Assembly (NCBI GenBank): GCA_946406115.1
Contig: OX291551.1
Span: forward strand, 9,610,001 to 9,674,000
From: Apoda limacodes
Lineage: Eukaryota; Arthropoda; Insecta; Lepidoptera; Limacodidae
Reading direction: 5' to 3'
DNA: 64,000 nt
Shown: in pieces, positions 35,520-46,481 of the stretch
Layout: each line of letters begins with the position of its first letter
Position numbering within the stretch: the stretch's first letter is position 1
Notes under the pieces: generated by a model
Databases searched by the model: none
The model's input: the letters and a program-made list of their open reading frames with translations, nothing else
What the model was told of the DNA's origin: nothing
Position numbers and translations under genes: made by a program

Positions 35520-35795
35520 TTTAAACGATTGCCAATCGAATTCATCCTTCAAAATTACGTGGCGCAGAAAAATGGCGCGTTTGTTCTTGCTAATTGAAGC
35601 GGAAGAAGAAAGGTTGAAGAAAATGCTGTCGCTGCGCAGGAGACAGCTGCGGGAAGACAGCATGCCTATGCTTCTGCCTGAGCAAACGTTTATAGACAAC
35701 TTTCGCTTGGGGAAGGACCAATTCATGACGCTTTGCGAGGACATAATACCTCTTTTACATCTGTCACAAAGAACCACAGCTGTTAATCCATAGAT
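35520..35795 (+). pseudogene. PIF/Harbinger transposase N-terminal fragment
   Basis: The frame reads EAEEERLKKMLSLRRRQLRE, DSMPMLLPEQTFIDNFRLGK and DQFMTLCEDIIPLL. The RRRQLR...NPMxLPExxFxxxFRLxKxxF pattern is that of HARBI1-like transposases. It stops at a TAG before the DDE core. The preceding part of the ORF (35404-35510) is not obviously transposase and the ATG there may be spurious. Confidence 0.6.
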
Positions 35796-36061
35796 CAAGG
35801 TATTTATCATTGCAATACAAGCTTTGAAGCAAGTGATTTATAAGTTTGATTACAAGTACTTATGTCATTGCTCTATACCTACCTACCAAAAGACTAGGCA
35901 ATAATTTTAGCCTCTGCCTGTCGAAGATCTCTCGTAGAGGTGACTGATGCACTTAACCAACCGCAAATTTTAAGGAAATATATCACTTATCCAAGATCAG
36001 CAAGCAAAGGTCAGAAATGATTTTAAACTATGGTATAGGCACTTGCTTACCTATTTGCTCC

Positions 36062-36240
36062 TAAATATAAATAAATATTTTTGGACATTACACATTGCGC
36101 CGTCTGGCCCCAAAGTGAGTAAAGCTTGTGTTATGGATACTATACAACAGACACAAAAACATATAAACTACTTTTTTTCGTAAATACATACATATCATAA
36201 ATAAATACACCTAGACTTAAGAAAACACAAATTCTCACCA
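36062..36240 (-). repeat. tRNA-derived SINE, 3' part, minus copy
   Basis: TGGACATTACACATTGCGCC, GTCTGGCCCCAAAGTGAGTA and AAGCTTGTGTTATGG are the reverse complement of 48270-48350. The AAATAAATATTT stretch is its tail. The B-box end is missing. Confidence 0.7.
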
Positions 36241-36244
36241 AGGA

Positions 36245-36420
36245 TATATTCTTGTAGGTTCAACTACCGATTATTTTCAAAATGTGTTCTGTGATGCAGA
36301 TGTATGCTTCTTGAATTTAGATGCATCATTTGGTAATGCAAGTCATGACTGCTGATTTAATAATTAAACTGAGGATTAAGTGCTATTTAAAATTCTATTT
36401 GACAACATTGGTTTAAGTTG
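36245..36420 (+). pseudogene. Possible transposase DDE-core scrap
   Basis: Reads VFCDADVCFLNLDASFGNAS followed by HDC and a stop. This faintly resembles the 'VVARWPGSxHDSxIF' segment of Harbinger transposases and lies 450 bp from the N-terminal fragment on the same strand. Weak evidence. Confidence 0.25.
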
Positions 36421-36639
36421 CTGGCAGCATACGAATAAAGATGTTTTTATTATTAAAAGGACCTTCTTCCTCCTGTGTTTATTAGTTCTACAAGCATTCT
36501 TCATAATCTGTAGAGAAGCTCCAAGCACCGGACTTTTCATTGCCCACAAAGCAGTTTTGAGCTTATGAGGTTCCGTTTTTGACCTTACACTTAGCAATAA
36601 CCTATTTAAGAGACAAAAGTTATCAGGGTTGACCTAGCA

Positions 36640-36823
36640 GCTAGAGTGAGGCATGCTTTTTGCTGAAGGCCATATCTTCAAGATAGTCATTAGATTTTTA
36701 AGGGGTCGGCAAAGTGCGACTGATGCCAGGTGTTGCAAGCATTCATAGACTGCGGTGACCGCATACCATCAGGTATTTTTTTTTTATATCACTATAGTGG
36801 TGTAAAAAAAAACAGCTTTGTTT
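36640..36823 (+). mobile_element. Family A LINE 3' end with poly(A)
   Basis: GTCATTAGATTTTTAAGGGG, TCGGCAAAGTGCGACTGATG, 'GACTGCGGTGACCGCATACC' and a TAGTGGTGTAAAAAAAA tail match the 3' end at 38905-39050. Confidence 0.8.
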
Positions 36824-36974
36824 TCATAGTTTAATTTACTATGCGGCTTTCACAAAGTTAGTTGCGGTAAAAAATATATTTCACTTATTCCTTAATATGT
36901 ATATTTAAACATTTATTTATTAGTATAGGTAGGTAGTACCAGTGACTACACTTTCTTACGAGTTAGTTGGACTA

Positions 36975-37165
36975 ACTCAAATTCAAATTTTTATTCAAAT
37001 TCAAATAGTTTATTTCTCAAAAATAGGATACAATATCACTTTTTTGACGTCAGTATAATATGCAAGGAATATATAAACTACTACCGTTTCGGCATCAAGA
37101 TGGCGTTCTGGGGAGAAAAGCGGTGAAAGAAACTCTCCAGCTGTCGCTCTTTTCAATTTTAATTG
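36975..37165 (-). repeat. Dispersed repeat, probable LINE 3' UTR
   Basis: The AAATTCAAATTTTTATTCAA motif, followed by CTACCGTTTCGGCATCAAGA, TGGCGTTCTGGGGAGAAAAG and 'GAAAGAAACTCTCCAGCTG', is a common moth repeat. I take it as a minus-strand 3' end. Confidence 0.5.
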
Positions 37166-37312
37166 TATAACAATCGGTACATTTCCAAATATAAGCACTA
37201 TGATAACAACATTTGAGTTAATCCCATGCGTTTTTATCCATAAGATAGTCTTATGTTGAATAGTATGCTTTTTTGGCAAGTTTCAGTTTAACAACATACT
37301 TCTGCAGGGATA

Positions 37313-37405
37313 ATGTTTTCCGCACTTAAGCCTCATGATAGGGCCATTGTCCATAGGTAACCGATTTGTATCATTGGTTACTCATACAAATTCAGGTCTT
37401 GATTC
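37313..37405 (-). repeat. 3' UTR of the LINE also seen at 25.6 kb
   Basis: 'CCGCACTTAAGCCTCATGAT', 'AGGGCCATTGTCCATAGGTA', 'ACCGATTTG' and TTGGTTACT match 25559-25625. Confidence 0.6.
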
Positions 37406-37452
37406 CATATCGTGACAGCATAGTTATCAATTTCACATCTGCATTATATTCT

Positions 37453-39051
37453 TGTGGGAGTCGTGCTTTCTGGTCGCTTGCCAAAGCTGCCAAAGGGAAC
37501 TTCTGCCAGTCGTCGTTACCACCACTGCAAAGGAACCGATGGTGACTTGGCCCATAGTGCTAAAGAGAAAGCCGATCTACTGGGCAGTCTCTTTGCCTCG
37601 AACTCGAATATGAACGATGAAGGCGCTGTACCACCTACTATACCGTGGTGCGGTAAGACCATGCCGGAAATCTCCATAACGCAGCGGGAGGTCAGGCGGG
37701 CGTTACTTTCTCTAGACGTTCATAAGTCGAGTGGGCCAGACGGTATACCAGCAGTGGTGCTTAAGCAGTGTGCTCCTGAGTTATGTCCTGTACTCACGCG
37801 CCTCTTCGCGCTTTCCTACCACACTAGGCTATTTCCGTCTTCATGGAAGACTGCGAATGTGCACCCGGTGCCCAAAAAGGGCGATAGATCAGATCCATCG
37901 AATTACAGCCCTATCGCTAATACCTCTCTCCTCTCTAAGGTGATGGAGCGTGTGATCAACACACAACTTCTAAGATACCTAGAAGTACACGATCTGGTTA
38001 GTGACCGTCAATATGGCTTTCGCCACGGTCGCTCGACTGGTGACCTTCTAGTGTATCTCACACACCGATGGGCACTAGCCATTGAGAGTCAGGGGGAGGC
38101 ATTGGTATGTAGCCTGGACATAGCGAAGGCGTTCGATCGGGTCTGGCACCGGGGTCTTCTATCGAAGTTGCCATCTTACGGAGTGCCCGAGGGTTTGTGC
38201 AAATGGGTGGCTAGCTTTTTGTCCGGCAGACGCATACGAGCCGTAGTTGACGGTAGTTGCTCTGATAGCATGGACATTAATGCTGGTGCAAGGCTCTGTG
38301 CTGTCTCCTACGCTGTTTCTACTGCATATCAATGACATGTTGGACATGAACAACATACATTGCTATGCAGATGACAGTACTGGAGACGCTTTTTACACGG
38401 GTCGTGCAAACATCCCTCGTTCCGTTGTGGAGGAAAACCGCGGAGAACTTGTGTCAAATCGAGACCTCACTGTCCCAGGTCTCTGACTGGGGACAGGTAA
38501 ACTTGGTCCGATTCAACCCTACAAAGACACAAGTGTGCGCGTACACCGCTAAGAAAACTCCATTCACTGTAGTCCCACAATTCCAGAACACTCCCCTCTC
38601 CATCTCCAAGAGCATTGGGATCCTTGGTGTCGACATCTCCAGCGATGTTCAGTTCCGAGATCATTTATCAGATAAGGTGAAGCTAGCGTTGTGTTCTGAG
38701 GAACTGTTCGAAATGATGCCCACGGCTACTTTCTACCATCGCACCGCTCGCCATTGGCAGGGAATCCATTCTCACACTTTAGAACCTAAATGGTCGCGTA
38801 CAGTGCGGTTTCAGAGAAACTTCCTCCCGCGAACGCTTAAGTTGTGGAATGAGCTCCCTGCCAAGGTATTTGCAAGGACTACAGTATGGAGTTCTTCAAG
38901 AAAGAAGTTATTAGATTTCTGAAGGGTCGGCAACGCGCAAGTGATACCCCTGGTGTTACAAGCGTCCATAGGCTACGGTGACCGCTTACCATCAGGCGGG
39001 CCGTAAGCTTGTTTTCCACCTTAGTGGTATAAAAAAAAAAAAAAAAAACTG
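37453..39051 (+). mobile_element. Family A Jockey-type LINE, 5'-truncated, poly(A)-tailed
   Basis: Starts within the endonuclease-RT linker and runs through the RT to a poly(A) tail at 39032-39049. RT landmarks: SSGPDGIPAVVLK, KVMERVINTQLLR, YGFRHGRSTGDLLVYL, SLDIAKAFDRVWHR, then after a frame change HCYADDSTGDAF (catalytic YADD intact) and VNLVRFNPTKTQVCAY. Damage: the codons for GVPQG carry a 5-bp deletion relative to the minus copy (about 38285), and some 100 codons are lost between DKVKLA and CSEELFEMM (38685). The C-terminus reads RNFLPRTLKLWNELPAKVF. Not functional. Confidence 0.88.
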
Positions 39052-39319
39052 TAAAACGATAAAGACTAAATAAGCTATTGCGGTACAGGCGGTATGGTAT
39101 GTAGGTAATGGTAAGTTATGATAAGTAGGTACTAGAGCTAAGCAGCAAATTCTAGGGTTTGGATAAGGGAACAAATCCTAATACTTGATATAAATGTTTA
39201 ATTATGAAAAAAAAAATTGACACACACATAGACTATTATTAGGATTGAGCAACAAATAAGGCTACATTCCCTTTTGTTTTTCTTTTTTTCGAATAATTAG
39301 GTGATTAAGTTGTTAACAT

Positions 39320-40264
39320 CATCATCATCATATCAGCCCATTTACATCCAATGCTGGACATAGGCCTCACCTAACTTTTTCCACAGCGTGCGACCCTGTG
39401 CCGCCTGTAACCAACGGCTCCCCGCTACCTTTACAAGGTCATCTGTCAATCTAGCGGGGGCCGCCCACGCTGCGCTTTCCGGTTCGTGGTCGCCACTCGA
39501 GAACCTTCTTTCTCCGTCGGCCATCGGTTCTTCAAGCTATGTGCCCTGCCCATTGCCACTTCAGCTTTGCGATTCGGTGAGGTTGGCGACTTTAATTCTC
39601 CTACGGATTTCCTCATTCCTGATTCGATCACGTAGGGAAACTCCGAGCATAGCTCTTTCCACCGCCCGCTGAGCGACCTTGAGCTTTCGTATAAGGCCCA
39701 TAGTTAGCGGCCACGTCTCAGTGCCGTAAGTCATCACTGGCAACACACACTGGTTGAAGACTTTTGTCAAGCACTGGGGTATTAAGGACGAGAAAATAGT
39801 ACGCAGTTTTCTGAACGCTGACCAAAATTCGGCGATTAACCTCTTTCTCGAAATTGGACCTACCTAATTGAACAGTTTGTCCTAGGTCAACAACTTCGAG
39901 AGTAGAGTTCCCAACAGTTATTGGAGTGGGTGCTACATGTCCATTCGACATAATTTTCGTCTTGTCCATGTTCATCTTGAGGCCCACTCGTTGGGAAGCT
40001 CTACTAAGGCTTTCGAGCATTGTGCTGAGGTCCTCCATCGATTCTGCTATGACCACAATATCGTCGGCAAACCGAAGGTGGGTAATGTACTTGCCATTAA
40101 CATTGATGCCAAGCCCGTCCCAGTCCAGAAGCTTAAAGACATCTTCCAACGCATTTGTGAACAGTTTCGGAGATATGACATCTCCGTGTGTCACACCTCT
40201 CTGCGGTTGGATCGCTTTCGAGTTCTGATCCTGGAGACGGACTGACACGGTGGCGTTATCGTAC
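39320..40264 (-). mobile_element. RTE-clade retrotransposon, 5'-truncated, with 12-bp target duplication
   Basis: The minus strand encodes RT: VRLQDQNSKAIQ, RGVTHGDVISPKLFTNALED, HLRFADDIVVIAESMEDL (intact FADD), VGLKMNMDKTKIMSNGHVAP and GRSNFEKEVNRRI. Then come VLPVMTYGTETWPLTMGL, RAVERAMLGVSLRDRIRNEE and a terminal ..GRTLWKKLGEAYVQHWM. The 3' tail on the minus strand is (GAT)n, as usual for RTE. The flanks carry the same 12 bp, AGTTGTTAACAT, at 39308-39319 and 40265-40276. An internal deletion shortens the region after LGQTVQLG. The ORF has frame breaks. Confidence 0.88.
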
Positions 40265-40276
40265 AGTTGTTAACAT

Positions 40277-41230
40277 GATTATCTTGAAATAGGCAATGTA
40301 AGATACTTCTTACTGGTAACTTATGTCAATAGCGAAGTAAAACTAATAAATGTTCCATAACAACTTTTTAACGCATTGTGTTCAAGTTTACTTGTAGGCT
40401 TTGCTATAGGAAAGTATTTGCTTTCTGCCTACAGCCTATAGATACTACATTTTAATTACCTACCTACTATGATTACAGTATGATTTGTAAAGTTTAGGTT
40501 CTTTCATTTGTGTTGTGCTGATGATTAAATACTATTGTTCCATGAGCGTTAGTTAAGTATACCTGCAGTAAACTGATCAAAGATAAAAAGGGTACCTATC
40601 TAGATTATACTAAATAGGTTCCATATCAATTGATACCTTACAGGTTATTTCAAGCTAGTTTTCCTACCTCATAAGGTACATTGAATAGGTAGATCCCAGT
40701 ATCTTGCCGTTTAATACTTACAATTTTCTATTAGAGACGCTTTTAGTGATCTTATATGTTTAAAAACTTTTTAGATTCCTTTATTACTAAGAAGTTTTTG
40801 TAGAAAATTTTAGGTTTCAAACGCATGGAGTCGCACCTACTGCAAGCCAAAGTGACCTCATTAAATAGCCTGGCATCCTGAAATAGGTACATTACGATAT
40901 TTAGAACAAACCTAAAAAGGTAACAAAAAAACACCACACACAAAGGAAGAAGCATACTTACTTTTTTACTTGTTATTTCTTTGACGTTCAATGTTGAATT
41001 ATAAGAATTCAATAATCAATACTTTAAATTACTAAAATGAAAAATGTCGTTGTTTGTTTACAAAAGTTAAAACGAAACGTCCGATATGTAGTCATCAGAC
41101 CCATTTTTTAGTGAATATCTTTTATCTTTGTAAAGTAAAATAGAATGATCAGCACAGTAAAGCTGAACTGTGCTGCCACTATACAGAGAAATTCGACCGC
41201 GCTCATGTCCGAAAACGAAAAAAACCGGTA
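40277..41230. other. Unassigned spacer between LINE insertions
   Basis: AT-rich, no recognisable gene. Short ORFs only. Confidence 0.45.
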
Positions 41231-41234
41231 AATT

Positions 41235-44200
41235 TTTGCGTTGCCGAACCTTCAATAATCCAATAACTTCTGTCAAGAAGAACCCCATACTGTAGTTCTT
41301 AGAGAAAACCTTGGCAGGGAGCTCTTTACACAACCCAAGCGTTCGCGGGAGGAAGTTTCTCTGAAACCGCACTGTACGCTACCATTTCGGTTCTAGAGAG
41401 AGAAAATGAATTCCCTGCCGATGGTGAGCGGTGCAATGGTAAAAAGTAGCCGTGGGCATCATTTCAAACAATTCCTCAGAACACATCCCACTGTACAAGC
41501 GGTAGAACACACACAGGGAAGCAAAGTCTCTACGGCAAGTGAGTTTGGGATCGTCGACAATTATCACAGCCCGTCGTTGAACCGAGTCAAAAGGGCCAAG
41601 CTGGTATCCGGGTACACCCGCCCAGAGATGGCAGCAGTACTCCATGGGGCCAAACTTGCGAGTTGCAAAGCAGCAACCTCTGCCCCGACGTGAAGTACTG
41701 CCTCGCTCTGTTGAGTACACCTAGTTTTTTGGACGCCAGCTTCACCTTGTCTTGCAAATGAACTCGGAACTGAACATCGCTGGAGATGTCAACGCCACAT
41801 ATGGGACTACAGTGAATGGGGTTTTCTTAGTGGCGAACGCGCAGACTTGTGTCCTTGTAGGGTTGAATCGGACCAAGTTTACCCGTCCCCAGTCAGAGAC
41901 CTTGGACAGTGTGGCCTCGATTTGAGACACAAGTTCTCCGCGGTTTTCCTCCACAACGGAACGAGGGATGTTTGCACGACTCGTGTAATAAGCGTCTCCA
42001 GTACTGTCATCTGAATAGCAATGTATGTTGTTGATGTTCAACATGTCATTAATATGCAGTAGAAACAGCGTAGGAGACAGCACAGAGCCTTGCGGGACAC
42101 CAGCATTGATGTCCATGCTATCAAAGCAACTACCGTCAACTGCGGTTCGTATGCGTCTGCCGGACAAAAAGCTAGCCACCCATTTGCACAAACCCTTGGG
42201 CATTCCGTAAGATGGCAACTTCGATAGAAGAACCCGGTGCCAGACCCGATCGAACGCCTTCGCTATGTCCAGGCTAAATGCCAATGCCACCCACTGACTC
42301 TCAATGCCTAGTGACTATCGGTGTGTGAGATACACTAGAAGGTCACCAGTCTAGCGACCGTGGCGAAAGCCATATTGACGGTCACTGACCAGGTCGTGTA
42401 CTTCTAGGTATCTTAGAAGTTGTGTGTTGATCACACGCTCCATCACCTTGGAGAGGAGATAGGTAATAGCGATAGGCCTGTAATTCGATGGATCTGATCT
42501 ATCGCCCTTTTTGGGCACCGGGTGCACATTCGCAGTCTTCCATGAAGACGGAAATTGCGAAGAGGCGTGTGAGTATAGGACTTAACTCAGGAGCACACTG
42601 CTTAAGCACCACTGCTGGTATACCTTCTGGCCCACTCGACTTATGAACGTCTAGAGAAAGCATCGCCCGCCGGACCTTCCACTGTGTTATGGAGACTTCC
42701 GGCATGGTCTTACCGCACCACGGTATAGCAGGTGGTACAGCGCCTTCATCGTTCATATTCGAGTTTAAGGCAAAGAGACTGCCCAGTTGGCAGGCTTTCT
42801 CTTTAGAACTATCATCAGTCACCATCGGTCTTTCGCAGTGTAACGACGGCTGGCAAAAGTTCCCTTCGGCAGCTTTGGCAAGCGACCAGAAAGCACGACT
42901 CCATGGCCCAGACGGAACAGGTTGTGTGCATGACTCTTGAGTCCGAACGAGACGGTGGTCCAAGGAGCCTAAAAGCGCATCCACTGAGATCCGTCCGGAC
43001 GTGTAGTCAGCAGAAGATCCGGTAAGGAGCTCGTATGGGCCTCTATATCTAGTATTCTCGTTGGAGAAAGTACCAGCTAAGAGAATCCATAGGTCAGAGC
43101 AAATTCATTAGCAGATATCCCTGCGCAGTTATTGGTTCGAAAACTGAGCCACTCACGATGGCGGGCGTTGAATTCTCCCAAAATAACTAGTTCTGCTGTG
43201 GGATATTGCTCTAGAACTTTGTCTATCGTCAAACTCAGGTGCGTGAAGAGTCGAGCTACGTCCGTGTCACCGATATGAGACCTTATAGGCAAGCATAGAT
43301 ACGAGTGTGGTCACCGTGATCTACGCGCACCCACAATATCGACAGGTCCCTGTCTTTAAGGCTATGAAGGCGGCGACAGCAGATATCCTCCCGGACGAAC
43401 ATAAGTACACTGGCACGACTTACGAAATTGTGCTCGAGTTTCTAGTCGGGATAGTGAAGGTATGATGTATCGGCCGAGCAGGATATCTGCGTCTCCTTTA
43501 GGAAAAGAATGGTCGGCTGTGCAGTCTCCAGATGAAGGTGGAGTGCATTAAGATTTGCGTGAATACCCCTAACGTTACAAAAGTCCACATTAAATGTGGA
43601 TCGAGCGGCCGCTGGAAAAACTCTTTTCCTTCATTTTCTTGCCATTTTTTTTTTTAAAAAAAGTTACTTAGACTAAATATGAGGATTCACTGCACAGATA
43701 GCTTAGAAGACAAAAGTTGCGGTACTGGAACTGCCAAAGCTCGGTACAGATAATACGGTTGCTGGCACGGCGGGCTGAAGGGCCTCTGATCCCCCTCTGT
43801 TGTAGTAGCCGGATCCACTCCGGTCTCCTTCTTCGGCGCGACAACTACTTCTAAGACCTTACACAGGCTGGCGGATCAGCCTCCCAGGGCGGAGATTAAG
43901 TGATCCCTGGGATCGGGAAGAAGAAACCGTTTCATCAGGTCTCTCTGACCGCCGTACCAGCACGCCGCGTTTACGCCGAGCAATGACAGCAACAAGCACC
44001 GCCGGTCCTCCACTGTCCTAGCAGCGAATCCTCAAAGAGCTCTGGCAACCTTACTCACCGCCAGGAACACAACACTACTCAAAGTTAGTGTTATTATGGC
44101 CGCGGTTTTCTGTAAGGTGGAGGTACTTCCCGAGTTCAGGCTGCTCATTGAGCAAGTACTCGCTATGCCCCGCTTTAATTGTTCAGGCAGCTTGCTTAGA

Positions 44201-44290
44201 GGCCCTACCTCTCTTTGTTCATTTAAAGTAAGCGATAGCGATACCAAGAGTGTTGGAATTTTAGGCGGTAGCGAGAGGCTACTGCATTGA
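41235..44290 (-). mobile_element. Family A Jockey-type LINE, near full length, minus strand
   Basis: Read from 44290 down. 5' region with a possible ORF1 start (44247-44032); then endonuclease beginning near 43600 (VDFCNVRGIHANLNALHLHL, then LSILWVRVDHGDHTRIYACL and LVILGEFNARHREWL); linker and RT (42984-41742, with SLDIAKAFDRVWHR, GVPQGSVLSPTLFLLHINDM and HCYSDDSTGDAYY); and the C-terminal region (41720-41235, with GPFDSVQRRAVIIVDDPKLT, CSEELFEMM and RNFLPRTL). The catalytic box is YSDD instead of YADD. Frames are broken by several indels. It carries no poly(A) at 41235, so the 3' UTR is truncated. It is the best template for the other copies here. Confidence 0.88.
41742..42290 (-). pseudogene. 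RT palm/thumb of the minus family A LINE
   Basis: 182 codons: SLDIAKAFDRVWHRVLLSKL, then AGVPQGSVLSPTLFLLHIND, HCYSDDSTGDAYY, SQIEATLSKVSDWGRVNLVR and FNPTRTQVCAF. The second catalytic motif has Ser for Ala. The frame ends in SSEFICKTR after an indel. Confidence 0.85.
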
Positions 44291-44354
44291 CTTAAGCATT
44301 GGTATAGTTAACGCTTATGCTATTGGTATCGCTATGGGATAGGCGGGCTGCGCC

Positions 44355-44470
44355 TTGGTCAGTAACCGTCAATGTGGCTTTCGCCACGGTCGCTGGACTC
44401 GTGATTTTCTAGTGTATCTCACACCATGTCAGAGGGAGGCATTGGCATGTAGCTTGGACATAGCAAAATT
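44355..44470 (+). mobile_element. Short family A LINE fragment
   Basis: 116 bp reading VSNRQCGFRHGRWTRDFLVY then REALACSLDIAK, the same RT segment as 38000-38130, with part of the middle deleted. Opposite in strand to the adjacent copy. Confidence 0.75.
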
Positions 44471-45064
44471 AGTTTTGATGTTTAGTTATCAAGTACTGCT
44501 ATCCCTACACCAAGCTGATTTTGCATACTTTCCAAAGAATTATCTCTATTTTTAGCTGCAAATTAACGTTGACAATCGGTGCAACCTGTGTATTCTGTCT
44601 AGGAACTCCATCAAGCTGAAAGTTATGTGGAATCAGTATCTTGACTATCAAGGTTTATATCCTTCACTAAGCCGTCTATCGTTCTTTCTCAACAATTAGA
44701 GATTTTATGTGAAAATTTTGTTCCAGGATTTTCTTCGGATCTCATGACGTCGCCGAGTATGGCTAATATTTCAGATGAGATTGTCTCTTCTTCGTTATGA
44801 GCGGCTGTCGCTTGTTACTGGGGCTCAGATTGGTGTCAGTGCCTGAGTGATAGTGCTCTTCTAACTATTTGGGCTAGTAATCCTTTTTGCCACTTTCGCC
44901 GGCAAATACATCTGAATCCATGTCAAAAGCGTTTTGAAAATTATCGAAAGTTTATTTAGATAAGATACTTTTCAACATTCTGGATGTCATCACGTCAAGA
45001 AATCAGGCAAGTAAATTATTTACGTAAACACCACGTGTCACCACGTAGGAAATAAGAGGTACTG

Positions 45065-45880
45065 GAAACAGGTTCATAACATCAATATTGTTGGTAAACA
45101 AATTCAGTGTGTTTCTGAGAGTAGAAACCTGGGGCTTATACTTGATAGCAACCTGAAATTTGAGTCTCATGTTTTAGATGCAGTACGAAATTGTTTCTAC
45201 CGCCTAAGATTACTGTACAGAATGAGGCCTTACCTTAGCGTGGATTTAGGAATTCAGCTATGTGAGTCCCTTGTTTTGTCTAAATTAAATTACGCTGACA
45301 CAGTGTATGTCAGCCATGTCTTCTAGCACGCTCCAAACATTTCATACAAAGAGTGCAAAATTCATGTGCCCGTTTCTGTTTTCCCATACCACCAAGGACC
45401 CATGTGACTTCTTATCTTAATAACCATAAGTTGCTTAAAATGGAAGCTCGCAGGAAACTGCACTTTTCGGTTTTATTGTTTGGTGTTATCAAAACACAAA
45501 AGCCAAGCTATTTGTATGAAAAATTATCGTGGGCCCGAGATAGAAACAAATATGAAACGCGTGCTTCTTCGTATTTAATCAATTGCCCACGACATAGGTC
45601 AGCATCCTTTAGAGGCAGTTTTAAATTCTCTGCCAGCCGTTGCTGGAATGATTTACCACCGCCACTTCGAACTGCTAAATCTAAAACTGTTTTTATGAAA
45701 AACATGAAAGCTTTCCTCCTTAAAGAGCAAGTAGTATACGCTAATATGTAATGGAGAAATAAATTTTAAAAAGCTAGCTCACCTAATGTATATTAGACTG
45801 AGAATGAAAACTTTTCATTCATAATTATGTAAGTTTATGTCAATATATTATAAATTACCAATATGTACACACAATAAATA
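45065..45880 (+). mobile_element. 3' part of a third non-LTR retrotransposon
   Basis: Reads ESRNLGLILDSNLKFESHVL, YRMRPYLSVDLGIQLCESLV and LSKLNYADTVY. The frame 45353-45751 has RKLHFSVLLFGVIKTQKPSY and FKFSASRCWNDLPPPLRTAK before the stop. This is the post-RT segment of a CR1/Jockey-like ORF2 from a family distinct from A. It has lost its RT. Confidence 0.75.
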
Positions 45881-46164
45881 ATTCTAAGGTATGATAGGTT
45901 ATGTCATAGATTAATATATTCTTCTTCTTTTTTCCAAATTGGCAATTCGTTCCTCTTCCAAAAGGTGAAGACCATTTATTGCCATAATCCGTTTTTTTTT
46001 TCGTTGCTTTCAGTCAAAAATGTTCAGTGCTATAGGCTTGTTATTAGAGGCGGGATATGAGTTGTGTTGTTGGGCATTATAATATATAAAAATAATAATG
46101 GAAGATAGTTAAAATAATAATAGGTAGTAATAGAAGGTAGGTATGTAGAAAATTATAAGGAGAT

Positions 46165-46205
46165 ATTATGATTAAGCCACGTCCGGCTTGGATGGGTGAC
46201 CGCTT
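46165..46205 (+). repeat. 5S rRNA-derived SINE fragment
   Basis: AAGCCACGTCCGGCTTGGAT then GGGTGACCGCTTAGCAGC. CTTGGATGGGTGACCGC is the 3' half of eukaryotic 5S rRNA. Only about 40 bp remain, so this is a SINE3-like relic and not a gene. Confidence 0.5.
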
Positions 46206-46237
46206 AGCAGCAATTTTTTTTTGTTTGTGTTTGTAAC

Positions 46238-46305
46238 TGACTTAAATGGTGGGAAGTGCGGAACCCTCGGTGCGCGAGTCCAAGTCGCACTTGGCCGGTT
46301 TTTTT
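46238..46305 (+). repeat. 3' end of the 'CGAGTCCGACTCGCACTTGGCCGG' dispersed repeat
   Basis: 'GCGGAACCCTCGGTGCGCGA', then 'GTCCAAGTCGCACTTGGCCG' and a T-run. The same end closes the repeat at 21746. Confidence 0.6.
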
Positions 46306-46429
46306 ATTGTTATTAACAGAGGATAAGCTTGTAAACTGGAAACTTGTGATACAAACATTTAAAAATGACATTGAAAAGATGCCACTGGCTGTGTGCTAAC
46401 GTGTTGTTTAATTTTGTGGTGAAATCATA

Positions 46430-46481
46430 ATGTACTGGTTTTTATTTTTGGTCGTTCAGCTTTGGCCATGGGCTCGCGCAG
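46430..46481 (+). CDS. Protease exon 1: signal peptide
   Basis: ATG at 46430, then YWFLFLVVQLWPWARA and one G before GTATTG. The leftover G joins AC of exon 2 to give GAC (Asp), exactly the phase needed, with a plausible signal-peptidase site after ARA. The hydrophobic core, -1/-3 Ala and matching phase support it, but the donor is weak and there is no transcript evidence. The preceding bases AAATCATA are an ordinary start context. Confidence 0.65.

Noticed and set aside
39388..40245. Plus-strand ORFs of about 94-102 codons
   Set aside because: They are antisense to the minus-strand RTE reverse transcriptase and 3' domain.
46165..46205. A 5S rRNA gene
   Set aside because: Only about 40 bp of the 3' half match, with no internal promoter start; it is a SINE relic.
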